Part shown: in pieces, positions 1 through 11,648 of the stretch | Layout of the letters: each line of letters opens with the position of its first letter | Numbering within the stretch: position 1 is the stretch's first letter | DNA from: Benincasa hispida | Lineage: Eukaryota; Streptophyta; Magnoliopsida; Cucurbitales; Cucurbitaceae | Reading direction: 5' to 3' | Assembly (NCBI RefSeq): GCF_009727055.1 | Contig: NW_024065251.1 | Coordinates: 247,133 to 311,132, forward strand | Length of the DNA: 64,000 nt | Made by a program: the position numbers and the translations under genes | Notes under the pieces: generated by a model | Databases searched by the model: none | Seen by the model: the letters and a program-made list of their open reading frames with translations, nothing else | Told to the model about the DNA's origin: nothing

Positions 1-931
1 GATCCTTTCCACGGTTTAGGATCAAACCGTTACAAATGTTGGAATTTTTTAAGAACACAATACAACTCCCACTAGAGTGGATTTACAAGTTTAAGCACTC
101 AACAAATTTATCCTCACAATACAATAACACTCTCTCAAGAATAAGATGAAAAGAAAAGAAAAAAAAATGGGAACTTAGAGAGAGCAACAATGGAACTTTT
201 GAGTTTTAGAGGATTATGAAATGTGAAAATTTGTTCATTCAAAATTTGGAGAGGAAGATGGTTTATATAGAGATTAAAAGATTTTTAAAAACCACAATTA
301 ATTTGGACCATTGGATTTTGGAAACAAACAAAATATAATATTAAATTCCTTTTCTTTTTAAAGTTAATAAAAAAACATACCATGTGTCAAAAACTAGCCG
401 TTAGACATAAACATAAAATAATATTAAATTTATTTTCCTTTTAATTCATTTTCTTTTTAAATTCATTCTTTTTAAAGTCAATCCAAAAAAAAAATACCAT
501 GTGTAAAAAAACTAGCCGTTAGACACAAAAATAAAATAATATTAAATTTATTTTTCCTTTTAAATTTCTTTTTAATTTCATTTTTTTAAAATCAATCCAA
601 AAATTAAAAGTCCATCATATGCTAATCTCTTCATAATCCACCATTCAACCAATATGCTGCCACATGTCTACATGCAAATGGTCTAGTTATACCACGTCAT
701 CCACCACGGTATTTTCTCTATAGACTTATTTCGGTCATAACGTCTTCGTTGTAGCTCCGATTTGAGTGATTCAAGAGGTGTTGGAATCGTTGTTCTGAGC
801 TCTACGCTATGGACATATTAAAACACTAAAATTTTCAGTAATTAAAAATTGAGTTTGTTATCATCAAAATATTGTTGATTAATTAATTAATTATAATTAA
901 TTATTTAAGATTAAGGGCCAAAAAACCAACA
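1..931 (-). mobile_element. LTR (minus strand) of a Ty1/copia element, nested in a copia RNase H
   Basis: Read on the minus strand, this begins TGTTGGTTTTTTGGCC at 931 and contains GATGATAACAAAC, a start I associate with SIRE/Maximus-type copia LTRs (recognition from memory). A TATATAAA-like box lies near 255-262 and a purine-rich leader follows. The right edge is sharp, because copia RNase H coding sequence resumes at 932. The left edge lies outside the window, so it could be a solo LTR or one end of a full element. No target duplication can be checked. Confidence 0.55.
378..611. repeat. Two tandem ~117-bp units inside the LTR
   Basis: The block starting TACCATGTGT and carrying ACTAGCCGTTAGAC occurs at 378 and again at 495, a period of 117 bp with small indels. 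It lies upstream (in LTR sense) of the TATA-like box, where U3 enhancer duplications usually sit. A regulatory role is inference. Confidence 0.7.
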
Positions 932-1441
932 GGACTACATGCTCGTATATGGGGATAAGGATTTGATCCTTACAATATAGATAGACTCTAACTTTCAGAC
1001 TGATAGAGATTCTCGAAAATCAACACCAGGGTTAGTGTTCACTCTAAATGAAGGGGTTGTAGTGTGGCGAAGCATCAAGTAAGGATGCATCGCAGACTCC
1101 ACTATGGAAGCCGAATACGTAGCCGCTTGTGAAGTAGCTAAGGAGGCTGTTTAACTGAGGAAATTTCCTTACAGATTTGGAAGTTGTTCTAAATGTCTTT
1201 GCCAATCACTCTTTATTGTGATAACAGTAGGGCTGTGGCAAATTTAAAGGAACCTAGGAGTCATCATAGAGGTAAGCATATTCAACGGAAATATCATTTG
1301 ATCAGGGAGATTATGCATCGCGATGATGTAATAGTCACGAAGATCACGTCGAAGCACAACATTGTTGATCCGTTTACAAAGGCTCTCACGGCTAAAGTGT
1401 TTAAGGGTCATCTGGAGAGTCTGGGTCTACGGGACATGTGA
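932..1441 (+). pseudogene. Copia RNase H, 3' end of pol (broken)
   Basis: Translation in shifting frames gives the C-terminal RNase H of a Ty1/copia polyprotein. DSTMEAEYVAACE lies near 1098-1135, and an 82-residue open stretch at 1193-1441 carries YCDNSRAVANL, the HHRGKHI segment and VDPFTKAL, all typical of copia RNase H. Stops and frameshifts before 1193 show it is dead. Its 5' side is cut at 931 by the minus-strand LTR. Two purine tracts with AAGTGGGAG follow (near 1457 and 1557), the second being the polypurine tract of the LTR that begins at 1569. Confidence 0.85.
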
Positions 1442-1568
1442 CATCTTGTCTAGGGCAAGTGGGAGTTGATGGAGTATAGAGTATGCCCTAGTTTATTGTA
1501 TATTGTACTTTTTTTTTTTTCCATGTATTGTACATTAGTCTCCTGAGGTATTAGGACAAGTGGGAGAT

Positions 1569-3626
1569 TGTTGGGATTGGTGTCCTAATTCTCTTGGAGT
1601 CTCATAGTTTGTAGATTTTGTACACATTGTTATGAATAAAATAAGAGTTATTTTATTTTTCATTTAGTCATATTCGATAAACAAAGCTCCATGGTTATTA
1701 TATATAAACTTAAGCATGTATATGAGATATACAAGTGAATCATGCCTTAAGTGATAACCTAAAAGGTCTGTAGTATAAGGATTAAGGAGAGATACCTTAT
1801 CTTAGTGACACTATAGATACAGCCCGCTTTGTAGAGGTTTACAAGTGTTGTGAACTACTACAGATGGTTGATCCTGACCATTCATGTGGAGACATGCGAG
1901 CAGGGTGTCCTATACAAAGAGTTTGTATAAGACCAGACCACGAGATGACTAGTCTCTTTATATAACGTCGTTGATACTTGAGACTTACATCTCACCTAAA
2001 ACGACCATAGGTGACATGACCTTAATCCTGAGTGTTTTGGGAACTCTTGCCTTTGAGGGCTGTCCTTTGATTAGTATGAGTGAAAGTGGCCAGATAGCCA
2101 ACTCAATAAGCTTACCTTTTTGGGGATTTTTCTAATTAGGGAGCTGGGAACTCAGTTACATAAGACGAAATTTACTCCTTTCTCGAAGTAGGGGTAAGTA
2201 GATAGATTGCTCCCTTAAGGGTTGATTCCGAGTCTTGAACATAGTGGTCACATCCTCTCTTTGGAAGAGAGGACTCGATCATAGTAGGACTATGACTTAT
2301 GTTCATTAGAGGAATCAGTGGTACTTAAGGAGTTAGATGTAACTACAGGGGCAAAATGGTAAATTGGCCCAACTGTACTTACGAGTGACCTGTGAAGGGT
2401 TATCACACTGTTGATTGGTTGATATGGACACAAAAATATATTTTTAATGAGGAGAGTGCAACAGTCGATCTTAGTGGAGTGCTTGGCAATTAACGAATGG
2501 TGGATCCCGTGACTAAAGAGTTTAGTCAGTTATTCACGTACCGTTGGAGCTTCCAACTACAGGTCCATAAGGTCCCCTTGGTAGCTCAATGGATTCAAGT
2601 TGAGAATCAATTCTTGGGGTTAATTTGAAGTGTTTAAATTAACATGAGAAAATTCAATTATATATTATATAATTGGTATGATGTATGAGATGCATCAAGT
2701 GGAGGATTAATGTAAATATAATTTACATTAAGTACCATAAAATAGAAAAAGAACTATGGTTTGTATGTTTCATGAGATGAAATATTAAAACTATAGGTTA
2801 TAAATTTAATATGGTAAGTTGGTTATCATATTTATTTATAATAATATTAATTATTTGATAATTAAATCTTTTTCTCTAATAACCAATTGAGTGGGAGGTT
2901 ATTGATAGTTTTATAGTAACTGTGAGAATAAAGGAAAAATGTTTTCCTAAAAATTAGAACTTACTTGATTCGAAATTTTTCTCACGGAGAAGCTATCAAG
3001 TGAAATCGTTTCACTAAACGATAGTTATAGAGAGACTAAACAATCGTGGAGTTTAACTATACGATAGTTCATTCAGCTCATCATAGCTAAACGATTGTGT
3101 GGCTTTGTCTATACGATAGGCTACCATTTACTACACAATCGAGCATTCGTATATACGATAGACAACTTTCTATCTCCCACTTGCTCGATCGTCTACATGA
3201 TTGTTGTCCTCTAATCTCTTCTTCAAGCCAAGTTCATACAGAGCCCAAGAATTTTGGATTCTCACACCGAGAATAACTAAGGTAACCATTGTGGTGATGT
3301 CCTCACTCAACTCGATTGGTTTCGAGGATTCGCGAAGGTCGTTCGTTGTGTTCGTACTGTTGATCGTGTTGTGCATCGGTCGTTGCCTTCAAGGTCTGTG
3401 TTACTGTTCTTGGACACGTTTGGATTGATCGAGGGAGTTTGAAGAATGGTTCTTCAAAGGTATGCATACTCTATCCCTTGACATTCTTGAAAGCATGCTA
3501 TAACTTCGTTTTGTGCATGACCTGTTAGTTTCCGTTTTATGACTGTAATTGTTTGTGTTTAATTTCGAATGGAATTTGGAACGATCCTTTCGCTGCTCAT
3601 GGAATCCTCATGTTTGATTTTCTTCA
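1569..3626 (+). mobile_element. 3' LTR of the same copia element (~2.06 kb)
   Basis: It starts TGTTGGGATTGG directly after the polypurine tract and ends TTTTCTTCA at 3626. The layout matches the LTR at 57462-59578 throughout: the same start and end, the CATGTATATGAGATATACAAGT segment, GTACGTGACTAAAG-like blocks, the AATCGTTT/ACGAT cluster at ~3000-3160, and the CTTCAAAGGTATGCATAC segment near the end. No 5' LTR is present, since upstream is lost or outside the window. The sequence beyond 3626 belongs to another LTR. Confidence 0.8.
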
Positions 3627-4756
3627 CACAATATATCTACAGTGAGGGGGGTGCAACTACTGGCCCTTAGTGGAATGGTCTGGTAGTTAACGAATGGGAT
3701 TTAATTCGGTGTAAAGAGTTTGGCCAATTAATCTCGGATCGTTGGAGCCCATGATCTGTAGGTTCATTAGGTTCCCTTACTAGCTCACAAACGGATTAGC
3801 CTTAGAATAATGTGATAAGTTGATTTGAAACGCTCAAATTCGAATTAAAGGAATTAGTAATTATATGTGATATAATTACACGTTTAATTTTGGAATTAAA
3901 TATAATTGGAGAATTAATTAATATATAAATATGATTTAAATATTAATTTCATGAATAGGGATTCATGGTAATGGAACTAGTGACAAATTAATTTAATATT
4001 TGATATTAAATTAATAGAAATTAATTAAATTGTTTAATTAATTATTAATTTTATTAGAAATTTGATTATTGAATTAATTTTTGTAAAATTAATAAAATTT
4101 TAATAGCATTAAAATTGGGAAAAGTTTTGATTGAAAATCCATTTCAATTTTTTTTTTAAAAAAAAAAGGAAATTGAAAAATAGGAAAATCCAAATGTGGG
4201 ATTTTCCCATTTTGAAGCAAGAAGGTTAGTCACAGGAAATTGAAAAATAGGAAAATCCAAATGTGGGATTTTCCCATTTTGAAGCAAGAAGGTTAGTCAC
4301 CTTCTTACACAAAATTCCACCACCAAATTCAAGGAGTAGCTGGAATCACTTCAAATGATCAGTTTTGCATGAGAGTCATGTAATAAAATCACTCTTGATT
4401 GAGTGAAAAAGCTGATGCAATTGCTGAATTACTGAGTTTTTGAAGGTTGAAGAAGTTGTTCTTTAACAAGCTGAAAAACCAGAAAACCTCTCCTTCAATT
4501 CCTTAAGTTTAAGCTTGTTTTGAGTCTCACAACTCAATCTACGACTCCTAGAGAATAGTAGAGAAGCTCTAGTGGTGGTCCACAGCAAGGATTGGAAAAG
4601 ATTGCAGCTCAAATTCGTGTTTGAAGAGAATCTTTAAAGGTATGTGTTGATACTCTTTTAATTCTCTGTGAACATGCTTATTTTGATGTCAAAATTAAGG
4701 AATTAGAATGCTTAATGATCTTGTTTTCTTCTGCGGTATGTTTCTGTATTCCAACA
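3627..4756 (+). mobile_element. Truncated LTR, 3' portion, of a related copia family
   Basis: From 3629 onward the sequence parallels 40780-41877, the 5' LTR of the copia element further right: TAGTTAACGAAT, ATCGTTGGAGC, GGTTCATTAGGTTCCC, and the end TTTCTGTATTCCAACA at 4756. Only the 3' half is present. No primer binding site follows, so it is a solo or truncated LTR into which the preceding LTR may have inserted. Confidence 0.65.
4168..4301. repeat. Perfect tandem duplication, 2 x 67 bp
   Basis: The block beginning GGAAATTGAAAAATAGG and ending GGTTAGTCAC is repeated back to back at 4168-4234 and 4235-4301, with only the last base differing. The near-identity shows a recent duplication inside the truncated LTR. 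It is preceded by a T-run/A-run foldback (4144-4170). Confidence 0.9.
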
Positions 4757-5210
4757 TTTATGAACACGTGATTTACAATTTGTACAAAGAATAGAGTCAT
4801 AAGATTTCGCCATGATAAATGGTTGAGCCAAAGCAATCAATTAAATCAAGAAGAAAAAACCAAACTGCTAAACATACTGGTATAAATTGATTGAACCAAA
4901 CTGGCTTGGTCATGTCAAACGAAATTAACTGAACTGGACCTGCTTGACTGGACAAAATCAGCCTGATTAGACCAATTGCACTCTTCTCAAACCCTTGGTC
5001 TTCGAATTTTATAAGGAAAACCAGGGAAAATGGATGAATCTCGAACAAATTAATAGATTGAAGAGATGATGGCAGATTTGGTTCAGATTCAACGACGGAT
5101 GAAGAAGACAATGGAAGAAAATACACGACACGAGGAGGAATGGATGAGTCTAATTAATTTGATTTGAAACCAGAGACCTACGAAGAGATCTGAAAAATAG
5201 AGAGCAGCGA
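4757..5210. other. Intergenic, no gene recognised
   Basis: There is a 109-codon open frame on the minus strand (4797-5126), but its residue make-up resembles no family I know and it has no splice or promoter context. The recurrent GGTTGAGCC/AACTGG words resemble the low-complexity leader of the copia family at 42.4 kb, so this may be leader remnant. Confidence 0.4.
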
Positions 5211-6165
5211 TGATAGCTTGTAGAAGTATAAGTTATTTTGCCTTTTTATTTAGAATAATTAGGAAAATTCATAGGAAAGCGCATTAGCTTTACAAAAAAA
5301 TCATAAAACTACTCATATTCTGCGATCATGTGCTTATAAAACTGATAATCCTTGAAAATTATAAAATATGTCATTTTTAGATGCAGGATTCAAATGAAAT
5401 AAAGAGAAAATTGGCCAAAGAAACAAACTGTAGCCATGAACGCGTAGAAGAAATCAACTCGGTGCCTAACTTTGCAACACATAACACCATGTGATGAGAT
5501 GAAACACAAGATATAAAACGACAAATGCATGGGCAGTGGAAGTCAAATCAACAGAGCAAGTTGATAGTTGATTAAGATGTTTGTGGCAGAGCCAATGGAT
5601 CTGTGACGCGAAGCAATTGGTGCAGTAGGGCATGGAATTAAATACATGATGTTAGCATAATCATTAGAGAGAGGCGAAGAACCTTCTTTTCAACGCCTAT
5701 AAATAGCCCATTGAAGAATTGTTGAAGATACTTATACAAGTACTGAAGGATTTGGCCAAAACTCTACTCGTCCTCTACCCTGAATCCACCATTACCACAA
5801 CTTCTTCAAACATTTCTCCGAAGAATTTTAAGTGAGAGCTTAGAGCTCTACTCTGAAAAGTAAGACAACTCCATTGCCACCACAACAATCACTTGGGAAG
5901 CAACCACACCAAAGCCAAAGGGAGCAAGGCATTGCAACCAAAGGCTTGACATACTTTTGACTTTACATTTTATCTTTTTGTTCATCTATTTCATTATGTA
6001 TTAAGTTATTAAGATTGAGAATCTATTAATGCTTAATTCAAGTACGATTTTCATTCATTTTCATATATCCATATCTCTTCATCATGAGTAGCTAAATTTT
6101 CTATGGGTTAAGGAGAATGATCTAATATTTTCAAGAATAATGCTTAAGTATACGTTCATTTTGTT
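5211..6165 (+). mobile_element. Gypsy-type LTR with a 5' hairpin, 3' truncated
   Basis: It starts TGATAGCTTGTAGAAGTATA (an imperfect 10-bp stem at 5213-5236) and is collinear with 61583-63020. Shared blocks are a TGACGC-like segment, AGTCAAATCA, GAGCCAATG, GCATTAGGG-like, a CGCCTATAAATA TATA region (~5693-5704), AGTGAGAGCT, and ATGAGTAGCTAA versus ATGAGCAACTAA. It stops at about 6165, where minus-strand copia sequence begins. No internal coding sequence is attached. Confidence 0.6.
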
Positions 6166-6169
6166 TAAA

Positions 6170-7170
6170 TTAAGCAAGGCTTTTATGACTGACAGCTTTA
6201 GTACATACAAGTTATTTTCCAATTGAACCAAAACCAATCTCCATACCATTCTTAAAAATAAACATTTTATTCTCATAAAAGGAGATGAAATAATTTTGTT
6301 CAATCAGACAAGAAACTGAAATTAAGTTTCTCTTGATATGAGGAACTACATAAACATTATCCAGTAACAGATACCGTTTTTTGTCCAAAAATAACTTAAG
6401 TCTGCCTACAGCAACAGCTGAAATGACCTCACTTGTACCGACTCTAAGAGTCAACTCTCCAGCTTCCAACTGTTTCCAATAACTAAATCCTTGATGGGAA
6501 GAAGATATTTGGTTAGTAGCCCCTGTATTAAGTATCCAGGCAGAATCGTCATTCTCTACCAAACAAGTCTCCAAGACAAATAAATCACATTTATCGTCTT
6601 CGGACTTCTTCTTTTTATGGAGAGTAGTGAGATCAGTATCAGAACCTATATTATAAACTCCAAATTCCATTTCAAAGAAAAATTCTCGCCGATGAACTTC
6701 CTCAGAATCTGCAACAATTTCTTTCTCTGTTAGTTCCTTGACATTCAAGAAGGACTGGAGATTATCTTGGGAACTGATACCACTGGTTTCATTGTTATCA
6801 ATCCAGTGAGAACTTACGTTCAAACAATTCTTGCAACGAGTCCATGATCTCATGTGCAATGACCATGTTCTTAATCCTTTTGGCCAATGCATCAGGTATG
6901 CTTGCCAAAATGTGAAGTCAGACCAACGAATTAGCCTTTATCCACACCTCATATGCATTACGAACATTTCGCGGTGCATCAGGGGTTGGGACTTGAGGAT
7001 AATCCTTAAACATGACAAATTCGAGGTCGTTTACCACAAAACGTGTTTTAATAGACTCTTTCCACATCATGTAATCGGTCAAAGTAGAAAAGGCAACTAA
7101 TGAAAAATCATACATTGACATGTTGTTGAAAAAAAAAACATATTGATCTATGTTAGATTTCAGCAATTAC
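6170..7170 (-). pseudogene. Copia gag-protease fragment (broken)
   Basis: Two minus-strand open stretches form one decayed polyprotein: 7166-6918 (gag, with LTDYMMWKESI and YPQVPTPDAPRN) and 6892-6212 (end of gag, then protease, then the start of the pre-integrase region). The protease core reads WILNTGATNQIS, so the catalytic Asp of the D-T/S-G motif is Asn and the enzyme would be inactive. NVYVVPHIKRNLISVSCL follows as in copia. No zinc knuckle is found, so the gag C-terminus is deleted. Sequence ends at the ALLN segment before integrase. Confidence 0.85.
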
Positions 7171-9554
7171 TCTTTAACAAACAAATCCAATCAGGTTTAG
7201 CAAAATCTAAATGAACCCCATATCACATCTAGTTTTGCAATGACGCTTTAGTGGTTTAGGACAAAAGCCACCGAAGGGTAGTCAATTTATCGCTCCTCTG
7301 AATTGAGACACTCTCAACTAACCATTACACCAGAATAACTCTTATTCCTATGACGATTAGCCATCATTGATTTGGTCAAGAAATCATTAACTTGCTTAAC
7401 AATTTCTCGTAAGTGTGACCCTTCATTTTAGATCCTAGAGTTCCGTCCCAAGTAGCCAACTGAAAGGAAAAAAATAAATTGGAGCAAAAACTAAAGCAAC
7501 CCTATCCATTTCTGGAGTTCCCTCTGATATTGACCAACTGCACAAACCATCCAAAGAGGGACGCTCTAAAGGCACCTCGAGGCCATGCAAAAAGGTCTCA
7601 CGGGGCAAACTAATGAAGGATACCACAGGACATGTTGACACACATCCTTCTCCCACTTACTATAAATACTCTATCCATTCACCTTGATATTGACCCATGC
7701 AAACACCATCCGAAAGGGGACACTCCCAGGGCACCATAGGCCAAGCATGAACCTCATGGTGTGAACATTAAGGGAGAAACATGAGTGGAATTAACATATC
7801 ATATATATTCCCCCATTGAGTATTTTAACAACCTAGGATTTAATTCACTTAGAAAAAACACGGCTAATTATTTTTACTAAGTGTCTGTTTAAGTTTGTCC
7901 AAAAGTAACACTTACTTTGGAAAGTTAAACAACTTTGATCAACATTCATTAAACATTTTAACAAATATTAATCAACTGTTGCATGCTTGTAGCAAATCTA
8001 TCTAGTTCACCTTTCCAGGTTTCCTAGGTAGGGGTGTTCCGTTTTCGTCAGCTTAAATACTCCAGCTTAGCCAGAACCCACCTTAGACAAAAGGTCCCTT
8101 ATAGATAGATTTATTATAAATTTAGCCTTCTATTCAAATCGATTTAATCCTATTAAACTGATTTAAAAGATTAAACTTAGGTATCTAATCTCATTAGAAC
8201 CGTGAGCTTAGGTATATCTCAATCAAATTTTAAAACTCTTTTAAAAAATGATTTTACCTAAGTTTTCATGCAACTCTTTCTTATTGATTTTAATTCTAAT
8301 TTCATTGATTATGGCTCTTATAAAGAATGAAACAATCAAAATCAACCACATTGCTAAGCTAGATATCCACAAGGCATTTATAACTCCTATAAATAAACCT
8401 AAGTGTCATACTTCATGCAATGTTCATTCATTATTATATATAACTTTTATATAACTTGTAATGAACCAAGCATACATGCCAACATACACCCGTATACTAT
8501 AACACTTATAATATAAAGATGATGCATGAATATGCTTAATGCATGCATATGTTATAACTCTTATATTATATGATGCATGAGCATGCTTTAAGATAATTTA
8601 ATCATGCAAACTACTATATTATAACACTTATAATATAAAAATGATGCATGAATAAATGCATAACCTATAGTGGGTTTTAAATCTATATGTCATACATTAT
8701 GGCAAATAATCAAGCATACATCATATGTACATTAAACAAAAAATTGATGGATCGGGATAATTAGCCTGAAAAACCAGAAATAAAAGCTATTTATTACATA
8801 AGGCATCGAGTCAACCGGTTCAAAAAGGCGAACCAGGTCTTGAATCGCCCGAGCGAAGCCTCGTCCCTTTGATCGTGCAGCAGCTCCATGTGATCGTGGA
8901 GTAACGCCTATCGAATATAAACGATCGTGTAACATGGATCGAGTGCCTTTGAACTATGTGATGAACATGAAGGCCACGCGATGAAGTAGCTAGTGACTAT
9001 GCGATGAAGCGTGCTAGTCTACATGATCGTTTAGTGCGCGCACCATGTGTCAAGTATCTTATACCCTATACAATCGTCGACCCCAAGCGTCTAAGCGATC
9101 GAGTAAACTCTTTACTCGATCGTGTAGCATTAGCTATATGATCGTTTAGTAAATACTACATGATCGAGTAGAACTCTTCTACATGATCGCATAGCCAAAT
9201 CTAAACGATCGTTTAGCTTGAGCTACACGATGCACAACCTTTGGTCTTCTTCCTTGAAGCAAACAACATTTCCATGCGTCTTTGAAGCTTCATCACAAAC
9301 GACTTAAACAAAACAAAAACTTTCAATAGAGACTCGATTGCTTGTTAATTATGCCCAAAAACGCAGGGGCCCTTATGAATTAACTTTGGAAATGTAAAAG
9401 AAAGCTTAAACAGAGGCAATCGTCCCAAAACATCCATCAACCATCATTCACAACTACATCTAACACTTGAACGCATTGTAGAATCTATAAAACCCACCCA
9501 GACTGTAAATGACTTTCAATACAGCAATGGAATTTGGAATATCAGAACAACCTA
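7171..9554 (-). mobile_element. Untranslated leader of the minus-strand copia element
   Basis: On the minus strand this lies between a primer binding site (9555-9566) and gag (from 7166), and it is about 2.4 kb long, like the leader of the plus-strand relative at 41.9-44.3 kb. The two share words such as the AAGTTGACG/AAGCTGACG, CCTACCTAGG and TTCACCTTGAT(A/C)TTGACC blocks. It holds two tandem repeat units (about 7490-7640 and 7660-7790) and a field of CGATCGT-type motifs at 8820-9240. No coding potential was seen; a 73-codon frame at 7435-7656 falls within the repeat units. Confidence 0.6.
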
Positions 9555-9566
9555 ACTCTGATACCA
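9555..9566 (-). other. Primer binding site (initiator tRNA-Met type)
   Basis: Minus strand reads TGGTATCAGAGT, matching the usual copia TGGTATCAGAGC site except for the last base. It sits 2 bp from the LTR end at 9569. Confidence 0.85.
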
Positions 9567-9568
9567 AT

Positions 9569-10710
9569 TGAAGGAACTCTAAATCTAGAGAACCAGTGAG
9601 CAGAAGCGGATCGTTCCAAACTCCATTGAGAAAGAATACATACATTTACAGTCTAACAGAAACGATTATGCATAAAGACTAAATTACAGCATGCTACTTC
9701 CAAAGTAAATACAAAGGGATCGATTATAATACCTTTGAAGAACTTCTTGTTCACGTATTTCCCTTAATCAAACTCAAACGCGTCCAAATAGCACGAACGC
9801 AATGATCAACATAGAAAACAACACGAACTGGAAAATCCTTGATCACAATCGAGTGCAACTCGATCCTCGACCCTCGAACACAACTGGACACCACCATTCG
9901 TTTACCTTGGTATTCTCAATGTGAAAATCTAGGAGTTGTGGGCTCTGTATGACTTTGGATAGAGGGAAGAATGAGGTAAACGATCAAGTAGATGATCAAG
10001 TATGCGATCAAACGATCGTGTAAAAGAAGAAGCCTATCGTATAAACTTGATACTCGATCATGTAGTAACGAGTAACTATTGTATAGTAAACTCGATACTT
10101 GTTCATTTAGGCTCAAAGGCTATCGTTTAGTAAAACCTTTTTACTCGATAGTAAATTCTTGTGAGACGATACAAATGGTTTTAAAAAAACTCTTTTTTTC
10201 TTTTTTATCTCACAATTAACATAAAACCGCAAATAACCTCCCACTCAAGTCGGTTATAGAGAAAAAGAATTATTAATTATCACATAATTAATAAATTATA
10301 AATAAATACAATAACTAACTTATCATATTATATTTATAACCTATAGTTTTAATATTGCATCATATGTAACTTACAAACCATAGTTCTTTTTCTATTTTAT
10401 GACATTTAATGTAAATCACATTTATATTAATTCCTCCAATTAGATAATGTATCAAATACATCATATCAATCATATCACGTATAATTGAATTGATTTAATT
10501 ATACCATATATAATCAAATTCCTCTAGTTAATTTAAACACTTCAAACTAACCCAAAATCTTATTATCAACTGGAACCCATTGAGCTACCAAAGGGACCTT
10601 ATGAACCTGTAGCTTGAAGCTCTAATGGTACGTGAATAACTGACTAAACTCTTTAATCACGTGATCCACCATCCGTTAACTATCGGACACTCCACTAAAG
10701 ACCGAAACAA
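9569..10710 (-). mobile_element. Truncated copia LTR (3' part), minus strand
   Basis: Minus-strand 3' terminus AGAGTTCCTTCA lies at 9569, identical in form to the LTR ends at 11037 and 59578. The sequence follows the 2.1-kb LTR family from its 3' end through the ACGATCGT cluster (9975-10140) and the GTTAACTATCGGACACTCC segment. It breaks off at ~10710 and joins leader sequence instead of continuing to the LTR start. Confidence 0.75.
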
Positions 10711-10739
10711 TGCTCGTCTTCTCCATCAAAACAATGCTC

Positions 10740-11034
10740 TCCAACCCTTCTTTGAAGCTTCCCAGGAACAACATGAGCGACTCAAACTTACAAACTACAA
10801 ACTTTATAGCAAGATTAATGCCCAAAAACGCAGAGGCCTTTACAAACCAAATTTGTAAATAAAGAAAGCCTTAAAACAGAGAGTTTTATCCTGAAACATC
10901 TATCGACAAAACTACATTCACAACCATTCATCGCATGAAACAGAATGCAGATTATAAAACCCACTATTACTGTAAAATCGTCAATAAAAGAATGGAATTT
11001 GGAATCAGAAACCTACAACCTGGCTCTGATACCA
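10740..11034 (-). mobile_element. Second copy of the copia leader start and PBS
   Basis: This repeats the leader segment at 9265-9566 in the same order: GAAGCTTC, AATGCCCAAAAACGCAG, AACATC, TATAAAACCCAC, AATGGAATTTGGAAT, then GCTCTGATACCA (11023-11034). Reverse-complemented, the last is an exact TGGTATCAGAGC primer binding site. Duplicated leaders beside LTRs point to recombination between two element copies. Confidence 0.75.
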
Positions 11035-11036
11035 AT

Positions 11037-11617
11037 TGAAGGAACTCTATGATAAGAGAACCTTGAGCGGAAGCAGATCAACCAAATTCCATTTTTCATT
11101 GAATGTAAATTTTACAGTAAACAAGAAACCAAATATGCATTTAATTATAAATTATAGCATGCTCATGAAAGAGTTTTAGAAACCTACCTTTGAAGGCTTT
11201 TTTTCACGGTTTCCCTCAAACAGTTCACGAATTTCTTGAAGACTTTCTTCAAGAATAACCTCGAACAAGAATGAACACGATCACGAAGGTTTCTTTGGTA
11301 TTCTCAGGGTCAGAACCCAAGAGTGGTGGGCTCTAGTTATTTTGAATATGAGGGAAAACTTAATGGTAAGGAGGAAGGAATGAGAGTGTTCTCGAAAACT
11401 CAAAAAACACACAATCTCTTCTGTTGTTTTTTTCACTGTCAAAATCAACAATCTTAGCAAAAAGAAGAAGAAACATTTTCTTTTCTACATGCCAAATATA
11501 ACCACCACCCATTTACATGGGTGGAGAGAAAAGAAGGGAAGCGAGTTGTAACTCCCTCCTTTATATTAAAATAATAATTAATATAAATATAAATATGATA
11601 AATAACTTATCATATTA

Positions 11618-11648
<31 letters not shown>

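Noticed and set aside
4797..5126. Minus-strand 109-codon frame
   Set aside because: No recognisable domain, and retroelement remnants lie on both sides.
10661..10858. 65-codon plus frame
   Set aside because: It crosses the junction between a truncated LTR and a copia leader, both on the opposite strand.
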